This document shows positions 46,954 to 59,572 of a stretch of 64,000 nt of DNA, piece after piece. The translations under genes and the position numbers were made by a program. Each line of letters starts with the position of its first letter. Position 1 is the stretch's first letter. Below the pieces are notes generated by a model. The model was not told the origin of the DNA and did no database searches. It worked only from the letters and a program-made list of their open reading frames with translations. This stretch comes from Tomocerus qinae (Eukaryota > Arthropoda > Collembola > Entomobryomorpha > Tomoceridae), in contig CM034546.1 of the NCBI GenBank assembly GCA_020055645.1, positions 56,482,001 to 56,546,000 on the forward strand, in the 5' to 3' direction.

Positions 46954-47278
46954 TTTATTACTTTGCGGTCGTTGCTGTTTATGACCCTGACAATGATTAT
47001 GATGGTAATGAAAATATAGAATAAGCAAAATTGCACCTTATCAACGAGAAACTACTTTGATATAAAATTATATGGGAAAAACAATTTACTAAATTTGTTT
47101 TAAAGCTAGTCTTTACAAAAGGTGTAAACCCATGGCAGAATCGTGAATTGTGCGGTTATATTGTTAGATTAGTGGGCGTGCTTGACTTAAAATTGGAACG
47201 GGCGTTTTGGTCAATAAAACCAACCGCCAACCAACAACCATAAAAACAGTATTTCTTTCACGAGTAATGTACACCTTG

Positions 47279-47285
47279 TATAAAA
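47279..47285 (+). promoter_or_regulatory. TATA-like box conserved in subgroup-2 units (first of three)
   Basis: TATAAAA within CACCTTGTATAAAACTTGTG. The counterparts at 52745 and 62514 read TATATAAAA in the same context. It is oriented towards P450 copy 4, 2.3 kb upstream of the ATG, which would require a leader intron. An acceptor (TTTTTACAG, ending 49611) just before the ATG supports that. Confidence 0.35.
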
Positions 47286-49130
47286 CTTGTGTTTTACTAC
47301 CGACAATATTTTTACCTGTTTATTGTTTAGTATCCAAAAGACTAAGATAAGTACAAAGGACACCAAAAACTATACAAACTGCGTAGAAAAGCATTTAGCT
47401 GTGTTTTTAATCAGTGTGCCGTTGACCTTTTAGTTAAATTCAATAAATTTGTCCTTGTCAAAATAAAACGGTGCAAGGTAAATTTAGCAAAAGTCAGTTT
47501 GGCAAAAAAAATTGTTTCCCTAACTGATCACTCTGGATAATTTGGCAAAATACGGTTTAAGAGTACTGGTTACAAAATTACTTGACATGACCTCGACTAT
47601 CAAATCAACTCTTAACTTTTTTATATAACAATACATTTGGGTGTATTATATTGTTAATTAACGGGGAAATTGATGGAAGACGAAAGCATGTAAAATTGCC
47701 GATTGAATGAATCCATGATATATCAGCATTTGCACGCTTTCGGGATTAAAAACCAAATTATAAATGAATAATCAAAAGCATGAATACCTATTATGTAAAC
47801 CCGCAATTTCCCTTCACAAAATACAACAGTTCTCAAATTTACCATTACTAAAAAGTTATCCTCGCATGTCGCCGGCGCTCAAGAAAAGATAAGCGATACA
47901 ACTTTCTATCACATGCAGGATAGGACACTACTCTATTTGACGACATTGATGTTATAAAACTACCTAATGCAGATTGCAGTGTACGTACACCACATATTTC
48001 CACATAATACTCATATAATGTAAAATTGGCTTGGACTGTTGGTGGAAATATCTGACTTAGAAATTTAACGTTGTGTACCCCAACGTCTACCTTCATGTGC
48101 TAAATTTTACTTCCTTTGGGGTACATAAAAGAAAACATTATGAAGTGATAACGCCGATTACGTAAAGATGTATAAGCAGGTGTATAGGCACATTTGTATG
48201 GCTATATGTTGGTAGCATAATGAATGCCAAAACAACTTTTGCTGGAGTATTGTGAACATTTTCTCAGCTTAAGGAGGTGTGAGGAACATAGTTTCTAACT
48301 TACAAATAAATTACAACGTGAATTACCATTACAATTGTATACTATGTAGCGTAGGCAGCTGTTAATTTTGGACATTCCGTAGTAAATTACAAAAGTAAAT
48401 TACGTTGTAACAATATAACAGGTCCGGGATTTTAGAAAATCTATAAATATTCTTAATGAAAATATGAAAATGAAGAAAAATTGGGAGGTGGATGAGTCGA
48501 CTTTTATTAATTTAAATGTAGTTTCAAAAATAACGAAAAATGAATTGCCATTTTCGTACTCAAAATTTTAATTGAAATTTCAACGTTTAGAAAAATGGCT
48601 TTTGAAAGTTGGCCTGTCAATTTCACCTTAAAATAATAGTTATATTTTTCTAATTATGACAATCCTAAATAATGCAATGTACTTTTATAGTTTAATCACT
48701 CGGAACAATTTCAACTCAAAGTCACCAACCGTCCTTATCCGTCACAGCTTTGCTGAATGAAAAAGATGTTGACCTTCTTCAATGTTTCTGGCGTTTCACT
48801 TGAAGATATGAAAGTCTGGAATGCTAAATGAGCTTTAAGTACTACTAATGGCTCCAGTACTGTTAAGCCTCCAATATTAGTATTTGATTAAAAAAGTGTA
48901 GAAAATCTAGCGGGCATTAAACAGCAGCAGATTTACTACAAATAGCTAATATGAAAATGTAATGAATTTTTCATACCACTTTGGCAGCGAAAGAGATGTG
49001 GACTTTCCCATTATCTGTAATAAGTAGCAGAGAGCAAAACATTTACCATGGCATAGATAGATAGACGCATTCGACATACGAATAAACAGCTTTATTTATT
49101 GTAGATGGTATTATACAGTGTACACACATA

Positions 49131-49273
49131 ACGCCTGCTTAGCATTACTAAGTAACAAGCCATTTTATCAAGGCTGATACAATGAAACAAACCATTTTAT
49201 CATGACTGCGACAAGGTAACAAAACTAACTCCTGATAAAATGGTTTGTTACTTAGTAATGTTAAGCAGACGAT
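49131..49273. mobile_element. MITE with 32-bp internal repeats, near-intact copy
   Basis: The left end CGCCTGCTTAGCATTACTAA pairs with the right end TTAGTAATGTTAAGCAGACG. Inside are units with GTAACAAGCCATTTTATCA and one inverted ATGGTTTGTTAC. The paralogous flank of copy 5 (near 55635) has an uninterrupted sequence here, so the insertion happened after the units were duplicated. Same family as 719-885. Confidence 0.8.
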
Positions 49274-49621
49274 AGTACAGATGCACAAACACTCATTTAC
49301 GATTCTCCATCCACATAAGAGCATAAAACCTCATTTCAGTTGCAAGGGCATTTTTGACTTACTTAGTCCACTAAAATACTATTAACTAATTATACACATC
49401 GTACAGACAGTCTAGAAGTGAAAAGCTAGCCAACAAAGAAATTGACCTATAAATAATATTTTAGATATTTAACACTTTTGCCAATTATTTTTAAGTTCTC
49501 AATTTTGGTCGACCATATCGGCTTAACGACAAAGGATAAAAATTAACATCGTGTTAATAAAATTGAAGAACAAATCTGTAACCTACTCTTATATAAGTTT
49601 TCTTTTTACAGGGTAGTTAAA

Positions 49622-52456
49622 ATGTTATTTGAATTGTCAACGTTAACGTTTGTGTTTATTTTCGTACTTTTCAATTTTGTGTATTCACAAAGAAGATCTA
49701 CGAAATTTCCACCAGGTGAGGTATTTTAATTTTATAAATTATATCAATTTCAAAAAATTTTAAATGGTAAAATATATTCATATCGTAACCATTAATTTTG
49801 GCTACAAAGGTCCATTTAGGTGGCCCGTCTTAGGAAATTTCATTCAAGTTGGTTTGGAACCTCATAAAACAATTATGAAAATGAAGAAAAGTTATGGTGA
49901 TATTATCGGCCTTTCTCTGGGTCCGAAAAGGTACTTATAATTCTTTAGATCTTAGCTGTAATAAATAAAAAGGAAAAAATTTGTAAATAAAATATTTTGT
50001 ATTTTTTCAATTAAGGGCGGTGTTTATCAATGAATATGGACTTGCTAAAGAAGCGTTTAATGTGCCTGCTTTAAGTGGCCGACCTAATATTCCCCATTTA
50101 GTATCGCTAAAAGATGGGACGCCTAGAGGTGCTATCTTTACTCTACATAAACATAAACTGGGGCATGCGCATGGGATTGTTCCACTATTCTTGAATAAAT
50201 GTTTGTATATATCCGTAATATTTTGTAACTAATGAGTAAGGGTAATATTTTGTAATTAATGAGCAAAGCCTAGACTACTGAATCAACGGTCTATGAAATT
50301 CGGGCCAATGCGCAGTCGCTAGAAATTTACTGATTGCAACATTTTCTAGCACACTTTGTGTGCTAGGATTCAACTAGTAAAATATAAAAACATAATTTTG
50401 TTCATGCATGATTCTGGCTTATGAATTTCAAAATCATGTAGAATTTTAGCGCATAGGTGTACCACAAGCGCCACGTAGATGGTGCTATAAAACCCTAATT
50501 TTTGATTTTTCCAATTTTCATAAAAACTGTTCAGTCTCAGTAGATAGTAAGTATTGAAAAATTTGATTTTTAAGTTGATGAAATCTGTTTAGGAATTAGC
50601 TCAACATCCGAAAAAGTCTGGACAGAACAGCGTCGGTTTGCTTTTTCATACATTCAATCCGGTCTTCGGAATGGAGTGCCTATTGAAAATTTAATCCTAA
50701 ACGAAGCAAATGAATTGATTGGCCATTTAAAAGAAAACTGTGGGAGATCAATTTCTACCGAGAATGTTTTCAACATTCCAGTAATAAATTCTATATGGAG
50801 CATCATAACTGGAGAAAGATATTCAGTGACGGATGCAAAGTTGTTAAAAATAACAGAAAACCTAAGCAGGTAAACTATCAAGTGTGGCTTTCCCTAAATT
50901 ACTTATGACTTATTCAATTTGGACATTTTAAAACTATTTATTTATTTTCCTTTCTTAGTTTCTTAGTATTGCTTTTTATTTTGTAACCTGCTGCATCAAA
51001 GTTAAAAGGCTATCATTTTTAATTCATGTTGTTAGGCAGAATAAATATTTTTAAATTGGTGATCAGTAATTTAATGCATAAGTGGGCGCCGTTCATATTA
51101 TGTCAATTTTACAGTATTCGCTTAAGTTTGGACAAAAGATTGAAGTCTAATAAATCCGATAAGAAAATATAAAAAACGAGTTCGCGTTTCAGTGAGCATG
51201 AACAAAGGTGCTCACTGAAGCGAGAACTCACCTATTATATTTTTATCGGTTATATTATCCTTCAATTTTATTGACCAAACTTAAACGATTACTGTAAAAT
51301 TTAAGTCCAAAAAATAAAACTAAATCAGAATGAAATTTTTAAAGGTTAACGTCCGCTGCCGCAGCCCAAGGAATATTGGTATATTTCCCCAAATGGTCGA
51401 AACGTTTTCCGAGATTGTCTGGCTACAATTATGTCATCACGAGCGTTAAAGCAGCTCAAGAATTTGTACAAGAAGTAATTAATCGTCACAAAGAAACTTA
51501 TAAAGAGGGGATTCAAAGGGATTTCGTAGACTGCTATTTACAGAAAATGGAAACTACAACTGACAAAAATTCGTCATTCTTTGGAAATGTTGGAGGTATT
51601 AAAACTATAAAAATTACCATTTACATTTAACGGCTTCTAATTATTACCTTCAATCAATAATTTCTACCACTTAAAAGTTAAAAGCATTTGGGTAAATTGT
51701 TTTAAAATTATCCATTTAACATTTATAGAAGAAAACTTAAAGCATTGCCTTTTCGACATTCTATTGGCTGGGTCGGAGACTGTAGCTTCTACTTTGAGAT
51801 GGACTGTATATTTATTGGCATTCTACCCTGAAATACAGGAAAAACTAAGTAAAATTATTAAAACACAATTACCCTCCAAGAAACTGCCAACATTAAAAGA
51901 TCGACAAATGTAATAATATGGCTTTTTATATTTGTAGTGTATTTACCTGATAAATTATCATAAAATGCATTCGTATCTAGAAATGGTATTTATTTATGTT
52001 TGTTTTAGGTTGCCTTATGTAGAAGCAGTTATAGCAGAAGTTCTCAGATTCAGTTCCGACGTTCCTATAGGCGTCTTACACGAAGCTATTGAAGATTTCA
52101 AATTTCATGGATATATCATTCCAAAAGGCACTTTGGTTGCTGCTAATTTGTATGGAATTGCACACGACCCAGATGTTTGGAAAGATCCAGAAGTATTTCG
52201 ACCTGAGCGATTCTTGAATGAAGATGAAACAGAAATACTTAACAATCTGACAATGATTCCTTTCTCAATTGGTCGGAGAGTGTGCCCGGGTGAATCTGTA
52301 GCCCGAGACGAACTATTTATTTTTACAATGAGATTATTCCAGTATTTTAAAGTAGAATTTGACCCAAATGAGCCATTGCCCTTACTTGGACATGTAAATG
52401 GCCTGACGCTTTCACCAATCCCTCACAAGGTGGTATTCACCTCAAAATTTGAGTAG
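49622..52456 (+). CDS. Cytochrome P450, CYP2 clan, copy 4
   Basis: Exons 49622-49715 (94 nt, two codons longer than in the others), 49810-49930, 50016-50128, 50593-50869, 51345-51595, 51729-51909, 52009-52456, giving 494 residues. Membrane anchor, PPGP, C-helix WTEQR, I-helix AGSETVAS, EVLR, FRPERF, heme loop FSIGRRVCPGESVA. The region after exon 3 (ISSTSEKVW) differs from copies 1-3 (IIGTSGK), marking a second subgroup. A splice acceptor 11 bp before the ATG (TTTTTACAG|GGTAG) implies a non-coding first exon. AATAAA lies 30 bp after the stop. Exon 7 is nearly identical to that of copy 5. Microsomal monooxygenase. Substrate unknown. Confidence 0.92.
51106..51300. mobile_element. Palindromic MITE in intron 4 of P450 copy 4
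   Basis: Two inverted arms of about 80 bp enclose a loop of a few bases. ATTTTACAGTATTCGCTTAAG at the left mirrors CTTAAACGATTACTGTAAAAT at the right, and GTTCGCGTTTCAGTGAGCA mirrors TGCTCACTGAAGCGAGAAC. A shorter remnant with the same ends lies in intron 4 of copy 5 (60792-60908). Confidence 0.75.
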
Positions 52457-52485
52457 GAAAAAAATGAATCCCCGTTTAGTACTAA

Positions 52486-52491
52486 AATAAA
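52486..52491 (+). terminator. Poly(A) signal of P450 copy 4
   Basis: AATAAA 30 bp after the stop codon, in a context (GTTTAGTACTAAAATAAAC) conserved behind copy 5. Confidence 0.55.
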
Positions 52492-52729
52492 CTATTGGAA
52501 TAAATGAAACTGAAATTATAGAAGGTAATCAGATAACAATATTCCAAATCCTTTTTTGTATTTTCTATTTCATTTATATTAAGTAATAGAATAGTTAACC
52601 CAGTTAATGGGGGAACCTATATCACTCAAGAGAAATTTAGCAGGCCATCCATCACAGTAACAAAAACAATTCCAAAAATATCATTGGTCCTTCACTAAGG
52701 TTAATTATGTTAACCAATACTGTTATAAC

Positions 52730-52985
52730 GATTAATGGACACCTTATATAAAACTTGTGTTTTACTAAGAATATTTTTTAAATTTTATTGCTTAATATTT
52801 GAAAGATTAAGATAAGTAATAAGTCCTCAAAATTAGAAAGTATTATTACTAAAAAGTTTCATTGCATGTTGCCGGCGCTCAAGAAAAGATAAGCAATAGA
52901 ATTTCCAACAGATGCAGAATAGGTCACTACCCTCTTTGATGACATTGATGTTATAAAACTACCTAATGCACATTGCAATGTACGT
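52730..52985 (+). repeat. P450 subgroup-2 5' flank, copy 2, first part
   Basis: Homologous to 47265-47985, with an internal deletion relative to it, and cut off at GTACGTA by the MITE and foldback insertion. It includes the TATATAAAA at 52745-52753. Homology resumes at about 54470. Confidence 0.75.
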
Positions 52986-52986
52986 A

Positions 52987-53106
52987 TTAAAAACTCAGAA
53001 ATAACCGAGACTAGATACCTTCCTATGCCTCAAGTTTTAGCCTGAATTATCATTTAAAAGAGGGGTAGGATTGGTTCTTAGTCTCGGATATATTTCTGAG
53101 TTCTTA
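52987..53106. mobile_element. Small MITE at a TA target beside the foldback element
   Basis: TTAAAAACTCAGAAATAACC at the left mirrors ATATTTCTGAGTTCTTAA at the right, with GAGACTA/TAGTCTC next inward. TA flanks both ends. About 120 bp, no coding capacity. It is absent from the paralogous flank at 47985. Confidence 0.7.
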
Positions 53107-53117
53107 ATATGGATCCA

Positions 53118-54446
53118 GGAATTTTCACATCTAAAGTTTTACATCCTGGGGTAGTGAAGTTTTACAACCAGCCACCGCAGGTTTACAACCAGCCACTGCA
53201 GTTTTACAACCACACACTGCAGTTTTACAACCAGCCACTGCAGTTTTACAACCAGCCACTGCAGTTTTACAACCAGCCACTGCAGTTTTACAACCAGCCA
53301 CTGCAGTTATACATCCAAAAACGGCAGTTTTACAACCTTACAAATGTAATGAACTCAAAGTTTGTTGAAACCTAAATAAATGCTTAATAATTATATTAAG
53401 ACGAAGTCAAAATTGTCAAAATTGGAGTAATCCACAAAAAAGTTGAAAAATTGACCACCTCCGATTTTGATGAAAATTGAAGGAAAAATCACAAATGCGA
53501 TTCTAATAATGATTCTGGAAACAATATTCCAAAATAAAATTCCTGTGGCCCTGTGAGGAAAGGAAAGTGGAAAGCGGACAGAATTTCTGAAAATTTTCAA
53601 CTTTTTATTTTCAAAAAAATTTTTATCCAATTTTTCTTATTCGATTTGCATGCAGTTGGAAAAAGATTCGCAGAAAGATTCTCTACAAGATGGTATACAT
53701 ACCATTTTGATAACTATTCTGTGTTGGGCTGTGGTGGGGGGGGGAATTATATAAATGATGACCCTGTACATCAAATGGTAGAACAAACGATAGGGCCAAA
53801 AAAGGGGATCTAACTTGAAGACTGATGTCTGAGGAAGGATCATTGCAAACGTTCTGCATACCTAGTTAGTAGAATAATTTACACTTCCCTTACAATTAGG
53901 TCTTCTCTCACAAACCCAATAAGAACCTCCATGTTTATAATCCTTCACATGACAATAAACGAAACCACGGAAAGCTAACTTATCTTCTCCTCTTACTGAT
54001 TTTACTAAACTAGCCATGCTGCTTTTACAAAACTGCTACCGCTTGCGTCAAATGTCTAAACTGTACTGCACTTCAGTTCCGATTTCTCTTCTACAAGTTT
54101 ACTTTCATTGTATGTAAATACAATCATAATCTCTACCTACCTTTTACATTTGAATGGAGCTTTTACCATAATACACCATTCCTTCGGCTATTAACCAAAC
54201 TTCGTTTAATATAATTATTAAGCATTTATTTAGGTTTCAACAAACTTTGAGTTCATTACATTTGTAAGGTTGTAAAACTGCAGTGGCTGGTTGTAAAACT
54301 GCAGTGGCTGGTTGTAAAACTGCAGTGGCTGGTTGTGAAACTGCAGTGTGTGGTTGTAAAACTGCAGTGGCTGGTTGTAAAACTGCGGTGGCTGGTTGTA
54401 AAACTTCACTACCCCAGGATGTAAAACTTTAGATGTGAAAATTCCC
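53118..54446. mobile_element. Foldback element with 21-bp tandem repeats in inverted arms
   Basis: The left arm (53118-53406) and right arm (54202-54446) are inverted copies starting GGAATTTTCACATCTAAAG. Each arm is built mostly from tandem 21-bp units of the type GTTTTACAACCAGCCACTGCA, about nine on the left and fewer on the right. In one frame the units read FYNQPLQ, but the proteins are not credible genes. The centre (53407-54201) contains the dispersed repeat shared with 15881-16164. The paralogous site at about 47985 is empty. The structure resembles FB-type foldback transposons. No transposase is seen. Confidence 0.85.
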
Positions 54447-54469
54447 AATGCAATACCCTTAATATAGCA

Positions 54470-55870
54470 CATATTCCCACATAATACTCATTCACTGTAA
54501 AATTGGCTTGGACTGTTGGTGCAAATATCTGACTTTGAAGTTTAACGTTATGTACCCCAACGTCTACCTTCATGCGCTAAATTTACTTACGATGGTATGC
54601 TTTGGGGTACATAAAAGAAAACATTATGGAGTGATAATGCAGAAAGACACTAGACGTATAACTGGTGTAGGTACACTTGTATTGCTATATGTAGGTTGAT
54701 TTATAAAGAATAATAAATGCCAAAACAACTTTTGTAGGAGTTGATGGAAAGTTGTGAACATTTTCTCAGCTTAAGGAGGTGTGAGGAATATAGTTTCTAA
54801 CTTATAAATAAATTACAATGTGAATTACCATTATAATTGCATACCATGCATGTAGTTCACGCAGGGTTGGCAGCAGTTAATTTTAAACATCCTGTAGTAA
54901 ATTACAACTGTTATATGTTACAACAATATAACATGTCCGGGATTTTAGAAAATCGATTAATATACCTTATGAAAATATAAAGGTTATCAAAAATTGGAAG
55001 CCGACTTTTATTAATTTGTAGTTACAAAAATAACGGAAAATGAGTTACTATTTTCGTACTCAAAATTATAATTGAAATTTCAATGTTAAGAAAAATTGCT
55101 TTGAAAGTCGGTTTGTCAATTACCTTAAAATGATAGTTAGATTTTGCAAATTATGACAATCCTAAAGTAATGCAATGTACTTTTATAGTTTATCACACTG
55201 AAAAATTTCAACCCAAAGTCACCAGACGTCCTTATCCGTTACAGCCTTGCTGCATGAAAAAGATGTTGACCTTCTTCAATGTTTCTAGCGTTTCACTTGT
55301 GTTGAAGATATGAAAGTCTGGAATGCTAAATGAACTTTCAGTACTACTAATGGCCCCAGTACTGTTAGACCTCCAATATTGATATTTGATTAAAAAGGGG
55401 TATAAAATATAGTGGGTATTAAACAGCAGAAACAGCTTTACTACAAATAGCTAATATGAAAATGTAACGAAATTTTTCATACAAGTTTGGCAATGAAAGA
55501 GATGTGGACTTTCTCATTGTTTGTAATAAGTAGCGGAGAGCAAAATATTCACCATGGCGAAGATAGATAGATAGATAGATGCATGCGACATACGTATAAA
55601 CAGCTTTATTTATTGTAGATGATATTGCACAGTGTACAGACATATGACACATGCACAAACACTCATTTACATTCTCTATCCACCTAAGATAAAAACCTCA
55701 TTTCAATCGCAAGTGTATGTTTGACTTATTTAGACCACTACAATACTATATCAAGTAATTATACACACCATACAGATAGTCCGGGAGTGAAAAGCTAGCC
55801 AACAAAAAAATGGACCTAATATTTTAGATATTTAACAATTTTTGTCCCAATTTTGTTCGACCATATCGAC
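54470..55870 (+). repeat. P450 subgroup-2 5' flank, copy 2, second part
   Basis: Continues the homology to unit 4 (about 47990-49510) up to ACCATATCGAC at 55869, where a LINE interrupts it. It lacks the 49131 MITE. No gene is recognised. Confidence 0.75.
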
Positions 55871-58800
55871 GTTTTTTGTATGAGCATAAAATTGAATTTT
55901 TTGCAATAACTGAGTCTAAGTTAAATAATCTAGACCTCAAGGTGTCGAGTGTGCCGTAAATGCCGCATGCCGTAAATGCCGTAAATTGAATTTACGGCAT
56001 TTGGTATTTGGCGGCATGCCGTAAATGCCGTTTATGCCGTAAATTATTATTTAAGTTTTTAGCTGTTTATATACATAAATTTATATGAGAAGTGACAAAT
56101 AACACGTTTCAAGTGCTTTTATACATCAATATTGTGTATTAACATGATTTTATGCCACTTATAGTGGCTAAAAAGCTTTGAAATGGGAAAACTCATTTTA
56201 TAACTTATGACAGTTATCATTTATTATAAAATGATCAAAATTATATTTTTTGTTCTTCAATTAGTTAAAAATTACCATTAAACTGTCTATTACGTGTATT
56301 ATGTATTTTACGGCATTTACGGCTTTTACGGCATTTTCGGCATTTACGGCATTTACGGCATGCGGCATCTGAAAATAATTTACGGCATGCCGACTTTATA
56401 CTCTGCTAGACCTTGATAAAACTTATGCTATTCAAAATTATAATATGATACGAATTGATAGACAACACAATGATGGGGGAGGTACTTTAATTTATACTAA
56501 AAGCAATATTACATGTAAACAGATCGAATATGATGTTAATTCACATATTGATTTGGAAATTCACATATTGCAAGTTAAGACTAAGTATAAGAAACCCCTC
56601 CATATCGTTGTTGTTTATAATCCACCCCATATACCTGGTAATGTCTTTATTGACACTTTAGAAACACTGTTATCAAATCAGGCATTCCAAAGCAATGTAA
56701 TAATACTTGGTGATCTTAATATTAATCTCCTTAACGATGATTCTATTACGCGTAATTTAATTAACACAACGAAATCCTTTAACTTTACCCAATTGGTCAA
56801 TCAACCAACTAGAGTAACTTATCAGACTAGTACTTTGATTGACCATATTTATACAAATATTGATGTATCTAAAACAAATCTTGATGTATTTTCATTGACT
56901 AATTCAGATCATAGGTGCGTTATGGTTACCCTACACAAACCTGATGTTAAATTCATCTCAGAAAGAATACAGTATCGCAATTATAACAAGGTTAACTGGA
57001 ATGACTTAAATCTTGAAGTTGGTAAGCTGAATTGGAACACGCTATCTGACTTGGAAGTAAACGAGCAACTAGATTTTTTTACAAATGAAATTCAAAAACT
57101 CGTAGACCAATACATTCCATTACGTACTGGTTATACTAAAGTCTTTTTATCACCATGGCTCAATGAAACGCATGCTCCAGGTTTAAGAGCCATGATTTAT
57201 GAGAAACAAAAGGTAAAAAACAAACTTGATAAACACTTTAGTTCAGAATTACAAATTAAGTTCAAAAGATTGAAATATCGAGTTTCTAAAGAATTGGCAC
57301 AGGCAAAGAAAGATTATTTTATCAAAGAGTTGACTGATAACAAAGATTCATGTAGTATATGGCATAAATTGAATATACTTTTTTGTAATAATCGTAAACA
57401 ATCAAATTGCATTGAATCTCTCAAAATTAATGATTGTATAATTGAGAGCAATGCTTCTATATGTGAAACTCTAGCTGATACTTTTATGGTAAACAGTAAA
57501 AGTGATTCTCAGGTAGATGAATTTTATAAAATACTAGGCGATATTTCTAAATATACTTTAATTGATACGGACAATCTGTCCACTAAGTTACCTTTAACAA
57601 TTACAAAGGAGGATTTAGACCGAGCTGCAAATAAAGTTAAGTTTAAAGTAGCTGATAAGAATGTAGAGATACCTGCTCAGGTTATCAAGGGTTGTATGAC
57701 ATCTATCATTGACATTTTAACTATCATTTTCAATAATGTTCTAAATTCTGGAACTTTGCCTAATTTATGGAAACAAAGCAAAATTTTACCATTATACAAA
57801 AATAAAGGTAGCAAATCAGATCCCTCGTCCTATCGTCCTATTAGCAACTTGCCACTGCTAAGTAAATGGTTTGAGGTGATAATTAAAACAAATATATCCA
57901 CATATGTAGAAGACAATGAATTACTGACTGACGAACAACATGGTTTTAGACCAGGAAGATCTTGTGTAACTGCGCTTACTACTTTTACTCAAAAATTATA
58001 CTCTGAACTGGACAAACCAAAAATGAAAGTGGGGGCCTTGTATATTGACCTAAAACAGGCCTTTGACCACGTGATTCAAAACAATTTAACTGAAATGTTG
58101 ACAAATTACTATAAATTTCCTACAGTCTATAGTGATTTGTTCAATAATTATTTTTTAAACCGTAAATTTGTAGTAGTAAATGGAAAGTACATTTCCCAGC
58201 AGTTTGAATACGGACGTGGGGTCATTCAGGGGTCAGTACTTGGGCCTCTATTGTTTAATCTATTTTTCAATGTTATTTCGGTTAAATTAAAAAGTAAAGG
58301 TATATTTCATGTCCTATTTGCAGACGATTTGGTAATAATTTATGCTAATGAGAGCGCCACTGAAATTTCCAAAACACTGGAATCTTACTTAAAAGATTTA
58401 GATGAATGGTGTAAATCAGTTGGTTTGCAAATAAATTACAATAAAACTAAATTTATGGTCTTTACCAAAATTAACACATGTGTAGATGACAATCTTTCTG
58501 TAAAATGTAATGGACATGATATAGAACGTGTCTTTGTATTCAAATATTTAGGGATATATCTAGATTCTAAATTAAACTACAATGACCATTTCAACTTTGT
58601 TGAAAAGAGATACTCCTCAGCGCTAGGTGCACTAAATAGAGTTAGAAGACAAGTACCTTTTAAGATATATGCAATGCTTCTTAGTACCTACGTGCTTCCC
58701 TTTTCTGACTACGCCATATCTATTTGGGGCCCTACTAAATTAAATCAACTGGGTACTCTTCAAAATAAAATTAACAGGGCTCTATGTATCTATCAGTATC

Positions 58801-59522
58801 CTAAATTAGGAAAATATTATAATAAATACTTTTGGTCTAATGCTACTATTGAAAATAATCTTAAAGTTAAGCAATGTAAATTAGATCATCAAAAAGTTAA
58901 TTACTATATGTTACTTGAAAAAGGTAATCTTTTAACTGTACAAGAAAGACTACTATATGTTACAATGATAAGTTTGTATAAGATATTAATATTTGGTACC
59001 AAAATTATTTCAATTAAAAACTATTACTGTAACGATAAAGATTTTGTATCAACAAGACGCACAAGGCAATCCAATGATCTACCAGTTATTTATCATCATA
59101 CAGCTACTTTTGCAAAAAGTCCTGTATTTTATGCCAGTAATTCTTGGAACTCCCTTAGTCATGTGCTAAAAGCTAAAAATTTGTCTGTCTGTAATTTTGG
59201 AATTCTGCTAAACCAATATCTACTTCTATTACGTAAGGATGACTATGTATACTAGCACTAATATAATTTTAAGTACGCTTCTATCTACTAGTTGTTATTA
59301 ACTTTAATTTTTAGAATATTTATGTGTTCCAACACATTAAACTTATGTTTGTCTGTATAAATTGACTATCGAACTTTATCTGGGTACGAATCGGCTTTGA
59401 TTGTGGGAGTAAGGTGACGATACTGGCTTGCCTTCAGTGCTGACTGTTGTTAAAACATTTCTTCTTGTAAGATTTGAACTTTCTGGCACTCAAATAAATA
59501 CGAATATGAATGAATGAATATG
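55871..59522 (+). mobile_element. 5'-truncated LINE-2 (APE endonuclease and RT), interrupted by a hAT MITE
   Basis: The frame from about 55876 (FFAITESKLNN, then LD) continues after removal of the MITE at 55938-56405 into a long frame 56414-59255 (ATG at 56445). Endonuclease motifs GDLNIN and, later, SDH are visible. The reverse transcriptase follows with YRPISNLPLLSK, HGFRPGRS, LYIDLKQAFD, GVIQGSVLGPLLF and FADDLV. There is no RNase H. The RT/APE layout fits CR1/Jockey-group LINEs. The 3' end is a GAATGAATGAAT-type simple tail, after which homology to unit 4 resumes (AAGGATAAAA). Truncated at the 5' end and disrupted by the MITE, so immobile, but the reading frame is otherwise open. Confidence 0.85.
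55938..56405. mobile_element. hAT-type MITE (GCCGTAAATGCC family), 468 bp, nested in LINE-2
   Basis: CTAGACCT is duplicated exactly at 55930-55937 and 56406-56413. Left end CAAGGTGTCGAGTGTGCCGT; right end in reverse CAGAGTATAAAGTCGGCATG. The outer 150 bp on each side are dense in GCCGTAAATGCC/GGCATTTACGGC words, and the centre is AT-rich. Joining the flanks restores the endonuclease frame of LINE-2, which confirms the boundaries. Confidence 0.92.
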
Positions 59523-59572
59523 TAAGGATAAAAGATCGGAAATCTACTCTTATTTTTTACAGTGTAGTTAAA

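Larger units (their letters stand above)
47265..49621 (+). repeat. P450 subgroup-2 5' flank, copy 1 (unit of copy 4)
   Basis: This flank recurs upstream of copy 5 (from 52730, interrupted by a foldback element and a LINE) and, shortened, upstream of copy 6 (from about 62505). Shared blocks include TATAAAACTTGTGT, TTGCCGGCGCTCAAGAAAAG, GCTTGGACTGTTGG, TACCCCAACGTCTACCTTCA and ACCATATCG. No gene is recognised in it. Short frames over it are not conserved as proteins. Confidence 0.75.

Noticed and set aside
53109..53375. FYNQPLQ repeat protein
   Set aside because: The frame is a by-product of a tandem repeat whose unit length is a multiple of three. The same frame reappears on the opposite strand in the inverted arm.
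53118..54446. CRISPR-like array of 21-bp repeats
   Set aside because: Units are head-to-tail without spacers and occur in inverted arms of a foldback element in a eukaryotic genome.
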